Below are positions 35,109 through 44,933 of a stretch of 64,000 nt of DNA, one piece after another. The notes under the pieces are model-generated. The model was not told the origin of the DNA. It saw only the letters and a program-made list of their open reading frames with translations, and ran no database searches. The DNA lies in assembly GCF_900143525.1 (NCBI RefSeq), contig NZ_FREZ01000005.1, positions 186,003-250,002 on the forward strand, read 5' to 3'. Both the position numbers and the translations under genes were made by a program. Position 1 is the first letter of the stretch; every line of letters begins with the position of its first letter. This DNA is from Ruegeria sp. Alg231-54 (GTDB lineage: Bacteria; Pseudomonadota; Alphaproteobacteria; Rhodobacterales; Rhodobacteraceae).

Positions 35109-35138
35109 GGGCCGCGCTGGTGATTTTCAGCGCGGCCC
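35109..35138 (-). terminator. hairpin at the 3' end of the pdh operon
   Basis: GGGCCGCGCTG (35109-35119) pairs perfectly with CAGCGCGGCCC (35128-35138) just after pdhC. There is no T-tract on either side, so termination may be imperfect or need Rho. Confidence 0.6.
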
Positions 35139-35146
35139 GCTTAATT

Positions 35147-36445
35147 TCAAGCCAGCATGACCATCGGGTTTTCCAGATTGTCCACGATGGCCTTGAGCAG
35201 TTCAGCCCCAAGGGCACCGTCTATGACCCGGTGATCGACCGACATGGTAACTGACATCACGGTCGCTACGGCCAGCTCTCCGTCATCTCCGACGATCGGT
35301 TTTTTGACACCTGTTCCAACCGCGAGGATGCCCGCGTGCGGCGGGTTCACGATGGCGTCGAAATTGTCGATGCCGAACATGCCGAGGTTCGAGACCGCGA
35401 AGGTGCCCCCCTGATATTCATGCGGGGCCAGCTTGCGCTCACGCGCGCGACCGGCGAGGTCCTTCATCTCAGCCGACAATGCGGACAGCGACTTGGTGTC
35501 GGCGTCCTGCAGGACCGGTGTGAACAGACCGCCTTCGATCGCAACCGCGACCGCTACGTCCGAGGGTTTCAATTGCAGAACCCGGTCACCGGCCCAGACA
35601 GCGTTGCAGGCGGGAACCTGTTGCAGCGCGTTGGCGACGGCCTTGATGATGAAGTCGTTGACGCTCAACTTTACGCCACGGCCTTCCAGCTGCTTGTTCA
35701 GCTGGCTGCGGAACTTGAGCAACGCGTCCAGCTTGATATCGCGGCGCAGGTAGAAATGCGGGATCGTCTGCTTGGCCTCGGACAGGCGGGCAGCGATGGT
35801 CTTGCGCATCCCGTCAAGCTTGATCTCTTCGTAGTCGCGACCTTCGTACATCCGGGCAACAGCATCCGCGGACGGACCGGCCGGAGCTGCGGCGGCTGCC
35901 GGTGCAGCAGCGGCGGGTGCGGATGAGGCAGCCGGGGCAGTTGCAGTTGCGCCTTCGACATCTGCTTTCACGATCCGCCCATGTGGTCCAGAACCAGCGA
36001 TCTGCGCCAGATCCAGATCTTTCTGGGCCGCGATACGGCGGGCCAACGGTGACGCAAAGATCCGACCGCCATCCGCCTTGGCCGGAGCAGCCGGGGCAGG
36101 CGCCTCGGACGCCGCTGGCGCGGCAGCCTCGTTGCCCGCGGCGGCTGTGGGCACAACCGCGGGTGTTGCAGCTGGCGTGGCCGCGATGTCATCGGCGCTC
36201 TCGCCCTCTTCCAGCAGGACTGCAATGGCAGTGTTGACTTTGACCCCTTCGGTGCCTTCAGGGATCAGGATCTTTCCTACCACGCCTTCGTCAACAGCCT
36301 CGAATTCCATCGTGGCTTTGTCGGTTTCAATCTCGGCCAGCAGGTCGCCGGACGAGACGGTATCGCCTTCCTTGACCAGCCATTTGGCAAGGGTGCCTTC
36401 CTCCATGGTCGGCGACAGGGCGGGCATCAGAATTTCTGTAGGCAT
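35147..36445 (-). CDS. pdhC: pyruvate dehydrogenase E2 (dihydrolipoyl acetyltransferase)
   Basis: Core of the pyruvate dehydrogenase complex; moves acetyl from lipoyl to CoA. 432 residues. One N-terminal lipoyl domain (~1-78, lipoyl Lys in [10 protein letters not shown]), an Ala/Pro linker, a peripheral subunit-binding domain (~132-170, [29 protein letters not shown]), a second Ala/Pro linker and the catalytic domain (~205-432) with the C-terminal DHRVIDGA motif (active His). Third gene of pdhA-pdhB-pdhC, 14 bases after pdhB. Lpd (E3) is encoded separately at 56485-57879. Confidence 0.97.
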   Translation of the reverse strand: MPTEILMPALSPTMEEGTLAKWLVKEGDTVSSGDLLAEIETDKATMEFEAVDEGVVGKILIPEGTEGVKVNTAIAVLLEEGESADDIAATPAATPAVVPTAAAGNEAAAPAASEAPAPAAPAKADGGRIFASPLARRIAAQKDLDLAQIAGSGPHGRIVKADVEGATATAPAASSAPAAAAPAAAAAPAGPSADAVARMYEGRDYEEIKLDGMRKTIAARLSEAKQTIPHFYLRRDIKLDALLKFRSQLNKQLEGRGVKLSVNDFIIKAVANALQQVPACNAVWAGDRVLQLKPSDVAVAVAIEGGLFTPVLQDADTKSLSALSAEMKDLAGRARERKLAPHEYQGGTFAVSNLGMFGIDNFDAIVNPPHAGILAVGTGVKKPIVGDDGELAVATVMSVTMSVDHRVIDGALGAELLKAIVDNLENPMVMLA

Positions 36446-36459
36446 CTGTCTGTCGCTCC

Positions 36460-37827
36460 TTACCGGTAGGTCACTTGTTTGACGGCGGCGATCACTTCTT
36501 CGGTTGTGATCAGGGCCAGCTTTTCCAGATTTGCGGCATAAGGCATCGGAACATCCTTGCCGGTGCAGTTGATGACCGGCGCGTCAAGGTAATCGAACGC
36601 TTCCTGCATCACCACAGACGAGATGTAGCCGCCGACCGAGCCTTGCGGCCAGCCTTCTTCGACGGTCACCAGACGGTTGGTCTTCATCACCGAGTTGATA
36701 ATCGCGCCTGTGTCCATTGGCCGGATAGTGCGCAGGTCGATCACCTCGGCACTGATACCGTCCTCGGCCAGCTTGTCGGCGGCCTCAAGCGCATATTGCA
36801 TGCCGATGCCAAAGCTGACGATGGTCACGTCCGTGCCTTCGCGCCAGATACGCGCCTTGCCCAGCGGGACGGTCAGATCATCCACCTGCGGCATGTCGAA
36901 AGAACGACCGTAAAGGATTTCGTTTTCCAAGAACACAACCGGGTTCGGATCGCGGATCGCCGACTTCAACAGACCTTTTGCATCGGCTGCTGAATAGGGC
37001 ATCACCACTTTCAGGCCGGGTATTTGCATATACCACGCTGCGTAATCCTGGCTGTGCTGTGCACCGACGCGAGCAGCGGCGCCGTTGGGGCCACGGAACA
37101 CAATGGGGCAACCCATCTGGCCACCGGACATATAGAGCGTCTTGGCCGCCGAGTTGATGATCTGGTCAATCGCCTGCATGGCGAAGTTGAAGGTCATGAA
37201 CTCGACAATCGGTTTCAGTCCGGCCATGGCGGATCCGACGGCGATGCCGGCAAACCCGTGTTCGGTAATCGGGGTGTCGATCACGCGCTTGCTGCCGAAC
37301 TCGTCCAGCATGCCCTGGCTGATTTTGTAGGCGCCTTGATATTCTGCGACTTCTTCGCCCATCAGGTAAACGTCTTCGTCACCGCGCATTTCTTCGGCCA
37401 TCGCGTCGCGCAAGGCTTCACGAACGGTCTGCTGTTCCATCGGCGCATCTGCTGGCCAGTCCGGGGATAGATCCACCTTAGGCGCGGCAGGTGCGGCTGC
37501 AGCAGGGGCAGCGGACTCTGCCGCCGCAGGGGCCGCCTCGGCTACCGCCGCAGGTGCAGCTGCGGGAATGGCGGAGGCGTCTTCGCCTTCTTCAACCAGC
37601 ACCGCGATAGGAGTGTTCACTTTGACCCCTTCGGTGCCTTCGGCGATCAGGATCTTGCCGACGATGCCTTCATCGACGGCTTCGAACTCCATTGTCGCCT
37701 TGTCGGTTTCGATCTCGGCCATGATGTCGCCGCTGGATACGGTGTCGCCTTCCTTGATCAGCCATTTGGCCAATGTGCCCTCTTCCATTGTGGGCGAAAG
37801 GGCGGGCATGAGAATTTCGGTTGCCAT
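36460..37827 (-). CDS. pdhB: pyruvate dehydrogenase E1 beta with N-terminal lipoyl domain
   Basis: Beta subunit of the thiamine-diphosphate decarboxylase. 455 residues, about 125 longer than a plain E1 beta because of a lipoyl domain (~1-78, lipoyl Lys in [10 protein letters not shown]) and an Ala/Pro linker before the E1b core (~130-455; [67 protein letters not shown]). This fusion is known in alphaproteobacteria such as Sinorhizobium and Zymomonas. The lipoyl domain is nearly identical to that of pdhC, pointing to duplication. 15-base gap from pdhA. Confidence 0.97.
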   Translation of the reverse strand: MATEILMPALSPTMEEGTLAKWLIKEGDTVSSGDIMAEIETDKATMEFEAVDEGIVGKILIAEGTEGVKVNTPIAVLVEEGEDASAIPAAAPAAVAEAAPAAAESAAPAAAAPAAPKVDLSPDWPADAPMEQQTVREALRDAMAEEMRGDEDVYLMGEEVAEYQGAYKISQGMLDEFGSKRVIDTPITEHGFAGIAVGSAMAGLKPIVEFMTFNFAMQAIDQIINSAAKTLYMSGGQMGCPIVFRGPNGAAARVGAQHSQDYAAWYMQIPGLKVVMPYSAADAKGLLKSAIRDPNPVVFLENEILYGRSFDMPQVDDLTVPLGKARIWREGTDVTIVSFGIGMQYALEAADKLAEDGISAEVIDLRTIRPMDTGAIINSVMKTNRLVTVEEGWPQGSVGGYISSVVMQEAFDYLDAPVINCTGKDVPMPYAANLEKLALITTEEVIAAVKQVTYR

Positions 37828-37842
37828 GTCTTAGTCGTCCTC

Positions 37843-38832
37843 TCAGGCGTAAATGTCGGTCCAGAGCTCTTCGACGGAAGGCTCGGGGCTTTCTTTCGAG
37901 AATTCGGCGGCTTGATTGACGATCTCTTTGATCTCTTTGTCGATCGCCTTCAGATCATCCTCGGTCGCGTGTTTACCGGTCAGCAGCAGCTCGCGCACAT
38001 GTTCGATCGGGTCGCTTTGCTCACGAACCTTTTGAACCTCTTCGCGTGTGCGGTACTTGGCCGGGTCGGACATCGAGTGGCCGCGGTAGCGGTAGGTCTT
38101 GATCTCGAGGATATAGGGGCCTTTGCCTGCACGGCAGTGCGCGACAGCCTTTTCCCCAGCGGCTTTGACTGCAAGTACATCCATGCCGTTGACGATCTCA
38201 CCGGGGATACCGAACGCTTCGCCGCGGTGGTAGATATCCTTGGTCGAGGTCGAGCGCGCCTGCGCCGTACCCATGGCGTATTGGTTGTTCTCGATCACGA
38301 ACACTACGGGCAGGTCCCAGAGGGCGGCCATGTTGAACGTCTCATAGACTTGGCCTTGGTTCGCCGCACCGTCACCGAAATAGGTGAAGGTTACGCGGCC
38401 ATTGCCCTTGTACTTGTCAGCAAAGGCCAAACCCGCACCCAGCGGAACCTGCGCGCCAACGATACCGTGGCCGCCATAGAAATGCTTCTCTTTCGAGAAC
38501 ATGTGCATTGAGCCGCCCTTGCCTTTGGACAGACCGCCAATGCGCCCGGTCAGTTCGGCCATAACGCCACCCGGATCCATCCCACAGGCCAGCATATGGC
38601 CGTGGTCGCGGTAAGAGGTAATACGCTTGTCACCTTCTTCGGTCGCAGCCTCAAGGCCGACAACAACGGCCTCTTGGCCGATATAGAGGTGGCAGAAACC
38701 GCCAATCAGACCCATGCCATAAAGCTGACCGGCCTTTTCCTCGAATCGGCGGATCAGCAACATTTCACGGTAGTATTCGGTAAGTTCCTCCGCAGAAACA
38801 TTTGGTTTCTTTGTGGTTTTTCGCGCAGCCAT
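37843..38832 (-). CDS. pdhA: pyruvate dehydrogenase E1 alpha
   Basis: ThDP-dependent decarboxylation of pyruvate together with E1 beta. 329 residues. The ThDP/Mg site GDGAANQGQVYETFNMAALWDLPVVFVIENN near residue 170 is complete; the N-terminal REMLLIRRFEEKAGQLYGMG and the phosphorylation-loop region YRYRGHSMSDPAKYRTREE are standard. First gene of the operon. A perfect palindrome (38857-38880) ends 25 bases upstream of its start codon and has a close match before lpd. Confidence 0.97.
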   Translation of the reverse strand: MAARKTTKKPNVSAEELTEYYREMLLIRRFEEKAGQLYGMGLIGGFCHLYIGQEAVVVGLEAATEEGDKRITSYRDHGHMLACGMDPGGVMAELTGRIGGLSKGKGGSMHMFSKEKHFYGGHGIVGAQVPLGAGLAFADKYKGNGRVTFTYFGDGAANQGQVYETFNMAALWDLPVVFVIENNQYAMGTAQARSTSTKDIYHRGEAFGIPGEIVNGMDVLAVKAAGEKAVAHCRAGKGPYILEIKTYRYRGHSMSDPAKYRTREEVQKVREQSDPIEHVRELLLTGKHATEDDLKAIDKEIKEIVNQAAEFSKESPEPSVEELWTDIYA

Positions 38833-38856
38833 TGTGGCGATCTCCCCCTCTCGGCA

Positions 38857-38880
38857 AGATAGTTTAGCGTTAAACTATCT
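38857..38880. promoter_or_regulatory. candidate operator of the pdh operon
   Basis: AGATAGTTTA (38857-38866), GCGT, TAAACTATCT (38871-38880): a perfect palindrome with 10-base arms, between the pdhA start and its promoter region. The core TAGTTTA-N4-TAAACTA recurs before lpd at 56433-56454. Confidence 0.75.
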
Positions 38881-38996
38881 CATAAAGCATTTGTTGCTTT
38901 CTGGCGAGGGGAAATGTGACGCAGCGTCCGGCCGGGCAGAATTCAGCGCGTGATCATGCGGTTAACCCGTGGGGTGGCATCCATAGCTGGGGGGGG

Positions 38997-39296
38997 TCAG
39001 CGAATGACGATCTCATCCGAGCGGATCATGCCCAGCACGGACCGCGCCTGCTGATCCAGAAGATCCAGATCCAGGTAATTGTCTGACAGGCGGCGCGTCA
39101 GGTTTTCCATTTCTGTGATTTCGGCGTCAAGTTTGGCTAGGTCGCGCGACAGGGCGTCCCGTTCCGCTGCGATCTCGACCCGTCGGAACAGGCCATAGTC
39201 GCCCTGCACGGCGGCGAAGGTGAAATAGACACCCAGCGTGAAAGCCACCATGAAGAATACAACTGAGCCCAAACCGGGCCGATGGGAACGGGACAC
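38997..39296 (-). CDS. ftsB: cell-division protein FtsB/DivIC-like
   Basis: 99 residues with one TM helix (~10-30) and a coiled coil (~40-75, RDALSRDLAKLDAEITEMENLTRRLSDN), the FtsB/DivIC pattern. It forms the FtsQLB complex that activates septal wall synthesis. The ending DLLDQQARSVLGMIRSDEIVI matches the family. It lies upstream of pdhA on the same strand with a 164-base gap holding the pdh operator, a common alphaproteobacterial order (ftsB before pdhA). Confidence 0.85.
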   Translation of the reverse strand: MSRSHRPGLGSVVFFMVAFTLGVYFTFAAVQGDYGLFRRVEIAAERDALSRDLAKLDAEITEMENLTRRLSDNYLDLDLLDQQARSVLGMIRSDEIVIR

Positions 39297-39461
39297 TCTG
39301 TTTACCGCCGTATGAAGTCTGCCTCAAAAACGTGCCCTTTTCGGACATCTGTCTGCACTATGTCACAGGTGATTCGGCTTGTGAATCCCTCGATTCGCAC
39401 TTTTTGATGATCAGCAGAAAAAACATGTTCGCCCGATGAATTTGGCTGGGGTGAAAAGTGG

Positions 39462-39806
39462 CTATCGCCAAGCCTCAAGCGCTTGATTGCGCTGCAGGGT
39501 TTGTTCTTCCATGCAGGCCCAATAAAACATAGGGGCCGCGCTACCGTCGCTTTCCAGCTCGGTGTCACAGGTCGCGTCACGACGTTTAAGCCAGGCGCGT
39601 TGCTCGGTCAGCAGGGCTTGGCCATCACCACGCGTGTCCGATAAGGGTTTGATCTCTGACCAAAGGCGGTTCAACTCTTGATCAGCAATTTCCCATTTTT
39701 CTTTGGCGCAGAAATTGAGATCGAGCTGTGTGTGCCCGTTGCAGTGGGATTGCGCATATGTCGTGACGGGCAGCAGCGTGGTGGCAAGGACGGCAACAGC
39801 TTTCAT
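39462..39806 (-). CDS. secreted LprI/DUF1311-family protein
   Basis: 114 residues. Signal peptide (~1-18, ending TYA). The mature part has the DUF1311 pattern: four or more conserved Cys (HCNGHTQLDLNFCAKEKW, ATCDTELES, FYWACMEEQT) with D-LN-W/LWxxIK...LLxxQRAWLKxRD between. The family includes LprI lysozyme inhibitors, so a periplasmic or surface role is possible, but the exact activity is not established from sequence. ATG 39806; the frame runs further upstream without support. Confidence 0.75.
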   Translation of the reverse strand: MKAVAVLATTLLPVTTYAQSHCNGHTQLDLNFCAKEKWEIADQELNRLWSEIKPLSDTRGDGQALLTEQRAWLKRRDATCDTELESDGSAAPMFYWACMEEQTLQRNQALEAWR

Positions 39807-39867
39807 GGTGCATCTCCCGGTTTGACGAAGAGAATACCATGAATGCCGATTGCCAGACAGATAGGGG

Positions 39868-41058
39868 TTACTGATCCAGTGCCGCAACACCGGGCAGCGT
39901 TTTGCCTTCCATCCATTCCAGGAAGGCACCCCCTGCAGTCGAAATGTAGGAAAAGTCCCTGGCAGCACCGGACGCATTCAGCGCAGCGACCGTGTCACCA
40001 CCGCCTGCGACCGACACAAGCTGTCCCGACCTTGTCAGCTCAGCCGCTTTCAGGGCCGCTGCGTTGGTGGCGGCATCGAATGGTTCAATCTCGAATGCAC
40101 CCAGCGGACCGTTCCAGATAAGCGTTTGGCTCTTGTCGAAAATCGCAGTGATTTCCGCAACGGTTTCCGGACCAGCGTCAAGGATCATGCTGTCTTCGGG
40201 GCATTGATCAGCTGGCAGGATCTTACTGGGGGCGTGGGCTTCGAACTTTTCAGCAACCACGACGTCGCGGGGCAGGACAATCTGGCAGCCGGTTGTTTCA
40301 GCCTTAGTCAGGATCTCGGCGGCAGTGTCCTTCATCGCGGTTTCTGCCAGCGACTTGCCGACGTTTACGCCTTGCGCGACGAGGAACGTGTTCGCCATGC
40401 CACCGCCAATAATCAGGTAATCCACCTTTTCGATCAGGTTGCCCAACAGGTCCAGCTTGGTTGAAACCTTGGCGCCGCCGACAACCGCAGTCACCGGGCG
40501 TTTAGGCGCGCCTAACGCGGCTTCCAACGCGCTCAGCTCTTGCTGCATCAGGCGGCCCGCGCAGGCGGGCAGAAGACGGGCCAGCGCCTCGGTCGAGCTG
40601 TGCGCGCGGTGCGCCGCCGAAAAGGCATCGTTGCAGTACACGTCGCCCATCTTTGCCATGCCGGCAGCCAGATCAGGGCTGTTCTTTGTTTCCGCAGCGT
40701 GAAAGCGCGTGTTTTCCAGTAAAAGCACCTCGCCAGCGCCCAAGTTTGCTGTTGCGGTTTCCGCCTCGATCCCGACGCAGTCATCGCCAAACCGAACCTT
40801 GGTGCCAAAGGTCGTCTCCAGCGTCGGAACAAGCTGCTTCAGCGATAGGTTCTGGCGGCGCTCTCCGCCCGGGCGTCCGAAATGCGCCAGCAGGATGGGC
40901 TTACCGCCAGCGGCCAAGATGTCCTTAACGGTCGGCACGATGCGCTCAATACGGGTGGCGTCGGTCACGACCCCGTCGACCACTGGCACGTTGATATCCA
41001 CGCGCACCAGCACGCGTTTGCCGTTCAGGTCCATGTCGTCCAGTGTTTTCCAGCCCAT
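39868..41058 (-). CDS. pgk: phosphoglycerate kinase
   Basis: Glycolysis/gluconeogenesis: 1,3-bisphosphoglycerate + ADP to 3-phosphoglycerate + ATP. 396 residues, normal. Family signature [17 protein letters not shown] at the N-terminus; nucleotide-binding loop [19 protein letters not shown] near residue 197 and the C-terminal [15 protein letters not shown]. Divergent from ppi genes (136-base gap). Confidence 0.98.
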   Translation of the reverse strand: MGWKTLDDMDLNGKRVLVRVDINVPVVDGVVTDATRIERIVPTVKDILAAGGKPILLAHFGRPGGERRQNLSLKQLVPTLETTFGTKVRFGDDCVGIEAETATANLGAGEVLLLENTRFHAAETKNSPDLAAGMAKMGDVYCNDAFSAAHRAHSSTEALARLLPACAGRLMQQELSALEAALGAPKRPVTAVVGGAKVSTKLDLLGNLIEKVDYLIIGGGMANTFLVAQGVNVGKSLAETAMKDTAAEILTKAETTGCQIVLPRDVVVAEKFEAHAPSKILPADQCPEDSMILDAGPETVAEITAIFDKSQTLIWNGPLGAFEIEPFDAATNAAALKAAELTRSGQLVSVAGGGDTVAALNASGAARDFSYISTAGGAFLEWMEGKTLPGVAALDQ

Positions 41059-41194
41059 CGCGCAATCCTCGACAAATGTGAAAGTGACTTAGGCGGTTCT
41101 TTTCCTGCATTTTGCCCTCAGGTCAATGCGTCACTTGGCATTCGCGCGCCCTGCGCATAGGTATTTGCGCAAGATAAAACGACAGGAGGGCCTC

Positions 41195-41701
41195 ATGGCC
41201 GAGATCAAGGATCCCGAAAACACAATCATCGTTGAACTCAAAGGCGGCAATGTCGTCATTGAGCTGCTGCCTGACGTGGCACCGCAGCACAGCGCCCGCA
41301 TGAAAGAACTGGCGCGCAATGGCGAATATGACAACGTGGCCTTTCACCGTGTGATCGACGGTTTCATGGCGCAGACCGGCGACGTGCAACATGGCGACAT
41401 GGAAGACGGGTTCAACCTGCGCATGGCGGGCACCGGCGGGTCGTCTCTGCCGAACGTTCCAGCCGAGTTTTCGAAACTGCCCCATGATCGTGGTACTTTG
41501 GGCGCGGCCCGCTCGCAGAACCCGGATTCGGCCAACTCGCAGTTCTTCATCAACTTCGGCGACAACCATTTCCTGAACGGACAGTACACTGTTTATGGCC
41601 GTGTCATCGACGGAATGGAGCATGTGGACGCCATTGTACGAGGCGAGCCGCCGGCGAGCCCTGACCGCATGATCAGCGTCAAGGTGGCGGCTGATGTATA
41701 A
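41195..41701 (+). CDS. cytoplasmic peptidyl-prolyl isomerase (cyclophilin type)
   Basis: 168-residue cyclophilin; isomerises Xaa-Pro bonds. Active-site core YDNVAFHRVIDGFMAQTGD near residue 46-64 and NSQFFINFGDNHFLNGQYTVYGRV near 110-130. No signal peptide after choosing ATG 41195, which has AGGAGG upstream. Its stop overlaps the start of a second cyclophilin by 8 bases, so the pair is co-translated. The two copies are similar throughout and probably arose by tandem duplication. Confidence 0.95.
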   Translation: MAEIKDPENTIIVELKGGNVVIELLPDVAPQHSARMKELARNGEYDNVAFHRVIDGFMAQTGDVQHGDMEDGFNLRMAGTGGSSLPNVPAEFSKLPHDRGTLGAARSQNPDSANSQFFINFGDNHFLNGQYTVYGRVIDGMEHVDAIVRGEPPASPDRMISVKVAADV

Positions 41702-42242
41702 GCTGGCCGCCGCTTTTGCCTTGCTGGCGAGCCCTGCGCTGGCCACAGGTCTTGAGGTCGAGATCGAAGGTGAGGGGGCCAATGGCACTGTCACCATCGA
41801 CCTGTTCGATGATATTGCTCCGAAACATGTTGAGCAGATCGCTGCTCTGGCCAATGAAGGCAAGTACGATGGCGTGGTGTTTCACCGCGTGATTGACGGC
41901 TTCATGGCGCAGACCGGCGACGTGCTACATGGCCGTTTGGGTGGCGACATGCGCCGCGCCGGAACCGGTGGTTCCGACCGTGCAGACCTTCCGGCCGAGT
42001 TTTCAGATTTTGAATTCGACCGGGGCGTGGTTGGCATGGCGCGGGCGCAAGACCCCAACAGCGCCAACTCACAGTTCTTTATCATGTTCGAACCGGGCCC
42101 GTTCCTGAACGGCCAGTACACGGTTGTTGGTCAGGTGACCGACGGCATGGACGTGGTTGACGCGATCAAACGCGGTGAGGGTCAGAACGGTGCCATTATC
42201 GGCCAGCCGGACGTGATGAAAAAAGTCACCGTCACCGAATAA
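41694..42242 (+). CDS. periplasmic peptidyl-prolyl isomerase (cyclophilin type)
   Basis: 182 residues: signal peptide (~1-17, ending SPALA) plus a cyclophilin domain (YDGVVFHRVIDGFMAQTGD, NSQFFIMFEPGPFLNGQYTVVGQV). So this copy acts in the periplasm, while its upstream twin (8-base overlap) is cytoplasmic. A strong terminator follows at 42251-42279. Together they look like an operon for Pro isomerisation on both sides of the inner membrane. Confidence 0.95.
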   Translation: MYKLAAAFALLASPALATGLEVEIEGEGANGTVTIDLFDDIAPKHVEQIAALANEGKYDGVVFHRVIDGFMAQTGDVLHGRLGGDMRRAGTGGSDRADLPAEFSDFEFDRGVVGMARAQDPNSANSQFFIMFEPGPFLNGQYTVVGQVTDGMDVVDAIKRGEGQNGAIIGQPDVMKKVTVTE

Positions 42243-42250
42243 TCCTTGAA

Positions 42251-42279
42251 CCCGGCGCTGGCACCAGCGCCGGGTTTTT
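42251..42279 (+). terminator. terminator of the cyclophilin pair
   Basis: CCCGGCGCTGG (42251-42261) pairs with CCAGCGCCGGG (42264-42274), then TTTTT (42275-42279). Also lies at the 3' end of the convergent hydrolase gene. Confidence 0.92.
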
Positions 42280-42281
42280 CG

Positions 42282-43124
42282 TCATTGGTCGATGAAGCCT
42301 CTGATCGCTTGCGTGTATGCATCCGGGTCTTGAAACGACGCAAAGTGACTGACGTCTTTAAAAATCAGAAGATCAGCATCAGGGATCGCATCGGCAATCG
42401 CTTGCGAGTGTTCGGTAAGGATGGCCTCGTCATGTTCGCTCTGCACGACCAGAGTGGGCACGGTCACCGATTGCAGCCCCTCAAGCCCGCCGGGCTTTTC
42501 CGTGGCCCACATGGCCGCGACACCGTCTAGGAACGCTTCGAACCCGTCCGGGGTGGGGGACATGGCGGCATAGTCCCCGGCCATCATTCCGACGTAAGAA
42601 CCGAAGACTTCGTTGGTTTCGACTGAAGGATCGATCCCATCCAGTGTGACATTGCCCGCATGGGCGAAATGGCTGGCCAGGCGGTCTGGTGCCGTGGTCG
42701 AAATCGTGTATCCAATGTTGGCACCATCCGACCATCCAACCAGATGCACCTGTTCGACATTCAGATGATCCAGCAGCGCCAGATAGTCCTGCGCCAGCAA
42801 TTCATAGCTGTAGGTGCTGCCGTTATTGGTTGACCGGCCATGCCCTCGGGTATCTGCCACAATCACGCTGTGGTCGCTGGCCAGATCAGCCACTTGCGCT
42901 GCCCAGATATCGCCATGCGCAAGACCGCCATGGATCAACAGAACGGGTGTGCCCTCTGCCGATCCATAGGTGGCGTAATACATGTTGATGCCATTCACGT
43001 TGGCGGAACCACTGGACGCGGCCTCGGGCATGGCGGGCGTTTCGGGGATTGTCAGCCAGGCATCCTGTGCCAGTCCCGATGTCGCGGTCAACGTCATCGC
43101 AGTGACCATCAGTGTTCGAAGCAT
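42282..43124 (-). CDS. secreted alpha/beta hydrolase
   Basis: 280 residues with a signal peptide (~1-19). Alpha/beta-hydrolase fold: oxyanion loop LLIHGGLAHGDIW, strand-turn VIVADTRGHGRST, nucleophile elbow GWSDGANIG (Ser near residue 131), acid in VVQSEHDEAIL and His in DVSHFASFQDP. Resembles peroxidase/esterase-like members (the MhpC/BpoC group); the substrate is not readable. Periplasmic or exported. Convergent with the cyclophilin genes. Upstream, 43125-43179 is a short spacer before the aquaporin hairpin. Confidence 0.87.
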   Translation of the reverse strand: MLRTLMVTAMTLTATSGLAQDAWLTIPETPAMPEAASSGSANVNGINMYYATYGSAEGTPVLLIHGGLAHGDIWAAQVADLASDHSVIVADTRGHGRSTNNGSTYSYELLAQDYLALLDHLNVEQVHLVGWSDGANIGYTISTTAPDRLASHFAHAGNVTLDGIDPSVETNEVFGSYVGMMAGDYAAMSPTPDGFEAFLDGVAAMWATEKPGGLEGLQSVTVPTLVVQSEHDEAILTEHSQAIADAIPDADLLIFKDVSHFASFQDPDAYTQAIRGFIDQ

Positions 43125-43179
43125 GTCTACCTCCCTGGTTTCGCGTCGTCTCGTCAGGGATGATAGCTTAGGAAGAGGA

Positions 43180-43204
43180 AAGCGGGGGAAATAATCCCCC
43201 GCTT
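43180..43204 (-). terminator. hairpin after aqpZ
   Basis: AAGCGGGGG (43180-43188) pairs with CCCCCGCTT (43196-43204). On the minus strand it follows aqpZ and is trailed by TTTCCTCTTCC, a weak T-rich tract. Confidence 0.65.
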
Positions 43205-43209
43205 GGCCT

Positions 43210-43899
43210 TTAGTCGTCTGTTGTCATCGCCTTCCAGATCAATGCGCCGATTGCGCCACCGATCAGGGGTGCGACCCAGAACAGCCAGAGCTGCCCAAGG
43301 GCAGGCGCGTCCGCGAACAAAGCAACCCCTGTGGACCGGGCCGGGTTGACGGAAGTGTTGGTCACCGGGATCGAGATCAGGTGGATCAATGTCAATCCAA
43401 GCCCGATGGCGATGGGGCCGAACCCTGCAGGAGCGCCGCTGGAAGTGGCCCCCAGGATGATGATGATGAAGAACGCGGTCATGACGATCTCGATCACCAG
43501 AGCGGACATCAGCGAATAGCCCTCGGGTGATGCCTCACCATAACCGTTCGAGGCAAACCCACCCACGCCTTCAAAGCCGGGCGCGCCGCTGACGATCAGG
43601 TACAAGACCGCAGCTGCAGCAATCGCGCCGATAACCTGAGCGATCCAATAGGGGATAAGGTCCTTGGCCGGAAACCGTCCCCCGATCATCAGCCCAAGGC
43701 TGACCGCAGGGTTGAAATGGCCGCCCGAGATGTGCCCAACGGCATAGGCCATCGTCAGAACGGTCAGGCCGAAGGCAAAGGCAACGCCAAGCCACCCGAT
43801 ACCTACATCGGCGACCCCAGCGGCCAGAACGGCGCTACCACAGCCGCCAAGCACGAGCCAGAACGTACCAAAGAATTCAGCCATAAGTTTTGATGACAT
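43210..43899 (-). CDS. aqpZ: aquaporin Z-type water channel
   Basis: 229 residues, six TM helices plus two half-helices. NPA boxes are [10 protein letters not shown] near residue 64 and VNPARST near 184, the latter followed by Arg of the selectivity filter. Length and spacing fit AqpZ rather than GlpF. ATG 43899 has GGAGGA upstream; the frame is open further back but is non-coding there. Likely osmotic water exchange in a marine bacterium. Confidence 0.93.
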   Translation of the reverse strand: MSSKLMAEFFGTFWLVLGGCGSAVLAAGVADVGIGWLGVAFAFGLTVLTMAYAVGHISGGHFNPAVSLGLMIGGRFPAKDLIPYWIAQVIGAIAAAAVLYLIVSGAPGFEGVGGFASNGYGEASPEGYSLMSALVIEIVMTAFFIIIILGATSSGAPAGFGPIAIGLGLTLIHLISIPVTNTSVNPARSTGVALFADAPALGQLWLFWVAPLIGGAIGALIWKAMTTDD

Positions 43900-44059
43900 T
43901 AAAAGTCCTCCAGAAAACAATGGGTTTAAGGTTAATTCAAAAAGTTCATTTTGTGAAATTGTAAGAAAGCAGCCTGTGCCTGGAATCCTGTTTGGGTTGA
44001 ATTGGGAAGGGAAAGGACAAATACTCACTCACAATATTAGCATGTGTAGGTCTATAAAG

Positions 44060-44851
44060 ATGCCCAATCGATTGCGTCTGAGAAATTGCGCTCTGCGCTC
44101 CGCGTTTCTGTATCTTGGTTTCATCAATTCGGCAGGCGCCGAACAAGTGGAACTTCCAAATGGCGCTGATTTCTATCTCGGTGCAGCGTTTCGCAGCATT
44201 ATGACCTTTTCTCCTGCCGAGATCACAACCGACGACGTTCGGCAGCAGGTTGCTGGGAATTATTTCGCTCTGATGTCGAACGCGGATGGCGTGCTGTCTC
44301 AGGCGGACGCAGTGGACTATTTACGGGTCGTTTCGAACAAGTATTCGTTTTCCATTACCAAAGAGCCAGCGCGATACGATCTGGACCGGGACGGTGTGGT
44401 CACGCAGGCAGAACTTGAAGTGTTCTTCTCAAAAGATGCCTGGGGAGCGGCCTATCATCGGTATGCTCAAGGGGCGACTTTTGAAGAGGCCACCGTGCGG
44501 TTTCGGCAAAAACTTGGTAAGCAAACGGCTCGTATCCGGGGTGTGATGGGAGCGGCTGAAAACGGTAATATTCCCGTCGTCGATCCGAAAGGCGGCTGGA
44601 CGGGGGCTGAAGAAACGGCCAGGCCCAAGCCCGTCCCTTACTTCGATGACTTTGACATTGACGGTGACGCAGCCGTTACGTTTGAAGAGTTTACTGAACA
44701 ACTTTGGGCGGCAGTCGCGGCATCGGATCTGGACGCGGACGATCTTTTTTCAGATGATGAAATCAACCGGGTTCGGGAACGCTTTATTCTTGCCAACGAG
44801 GCGTTGGAAGGAAATGGGTTCCGTTCAGTGTCAAGCTGGGCGGAGCGTTAA
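44060..44851 (+). CDS. exported EF-hand calcium-binding protein
   Basis: 263 residues when started at ATG 44060 (MPNRLRLRN...), which gives a basic N-terminus and a hydrophobic run ending at INSAGA, i.e. a signal peptide; ATG 44042 is a longer alternative. Calcium loops are visible: DLDRDGVVTQAELE near residue 112, DFDIDGDAAVTFEEF near 205 and a degenerate DLDADDLFSDDE near 228. An earlier acidic segment (SNADGVLSQADAVDYL) may be a further diverged hand. Catalytic motifs absent; a periplasmic Ca2+ sensor or buffer is likely. Divergent from aqpZ. Confidence 0.7.
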   Translation: MPNRLRLRNCALRSAFLYLGFINSAGAEQVELPNGADFYLGAAFRSIMTFSPAEITTDDVRQQVAGNYFALMSNADGVLSQADAVDYLRVVSNKYSFSITKEPARYDLDRDGVVTQAELEVFFSKDAWGAAYHRYAQGATFEEATVRFRQKLGKQTARIRGVMGAAENGNIPVVDPKGGWTGAEETARPKPVPYFDDFDIDGDAAVTFEEFTEQLWAAVAASDLDADDLFSDDEINRVRERFILANEALEGNGFRSVSSWAER

Positions 44852-44933
44852 AGACACGCGCTGATCCCTAAGAACGGTCGCAGTGCGCCTCACACAGGAT
44901 CAATAGATCAATGCTTGTTCCAACTTCCACGAG

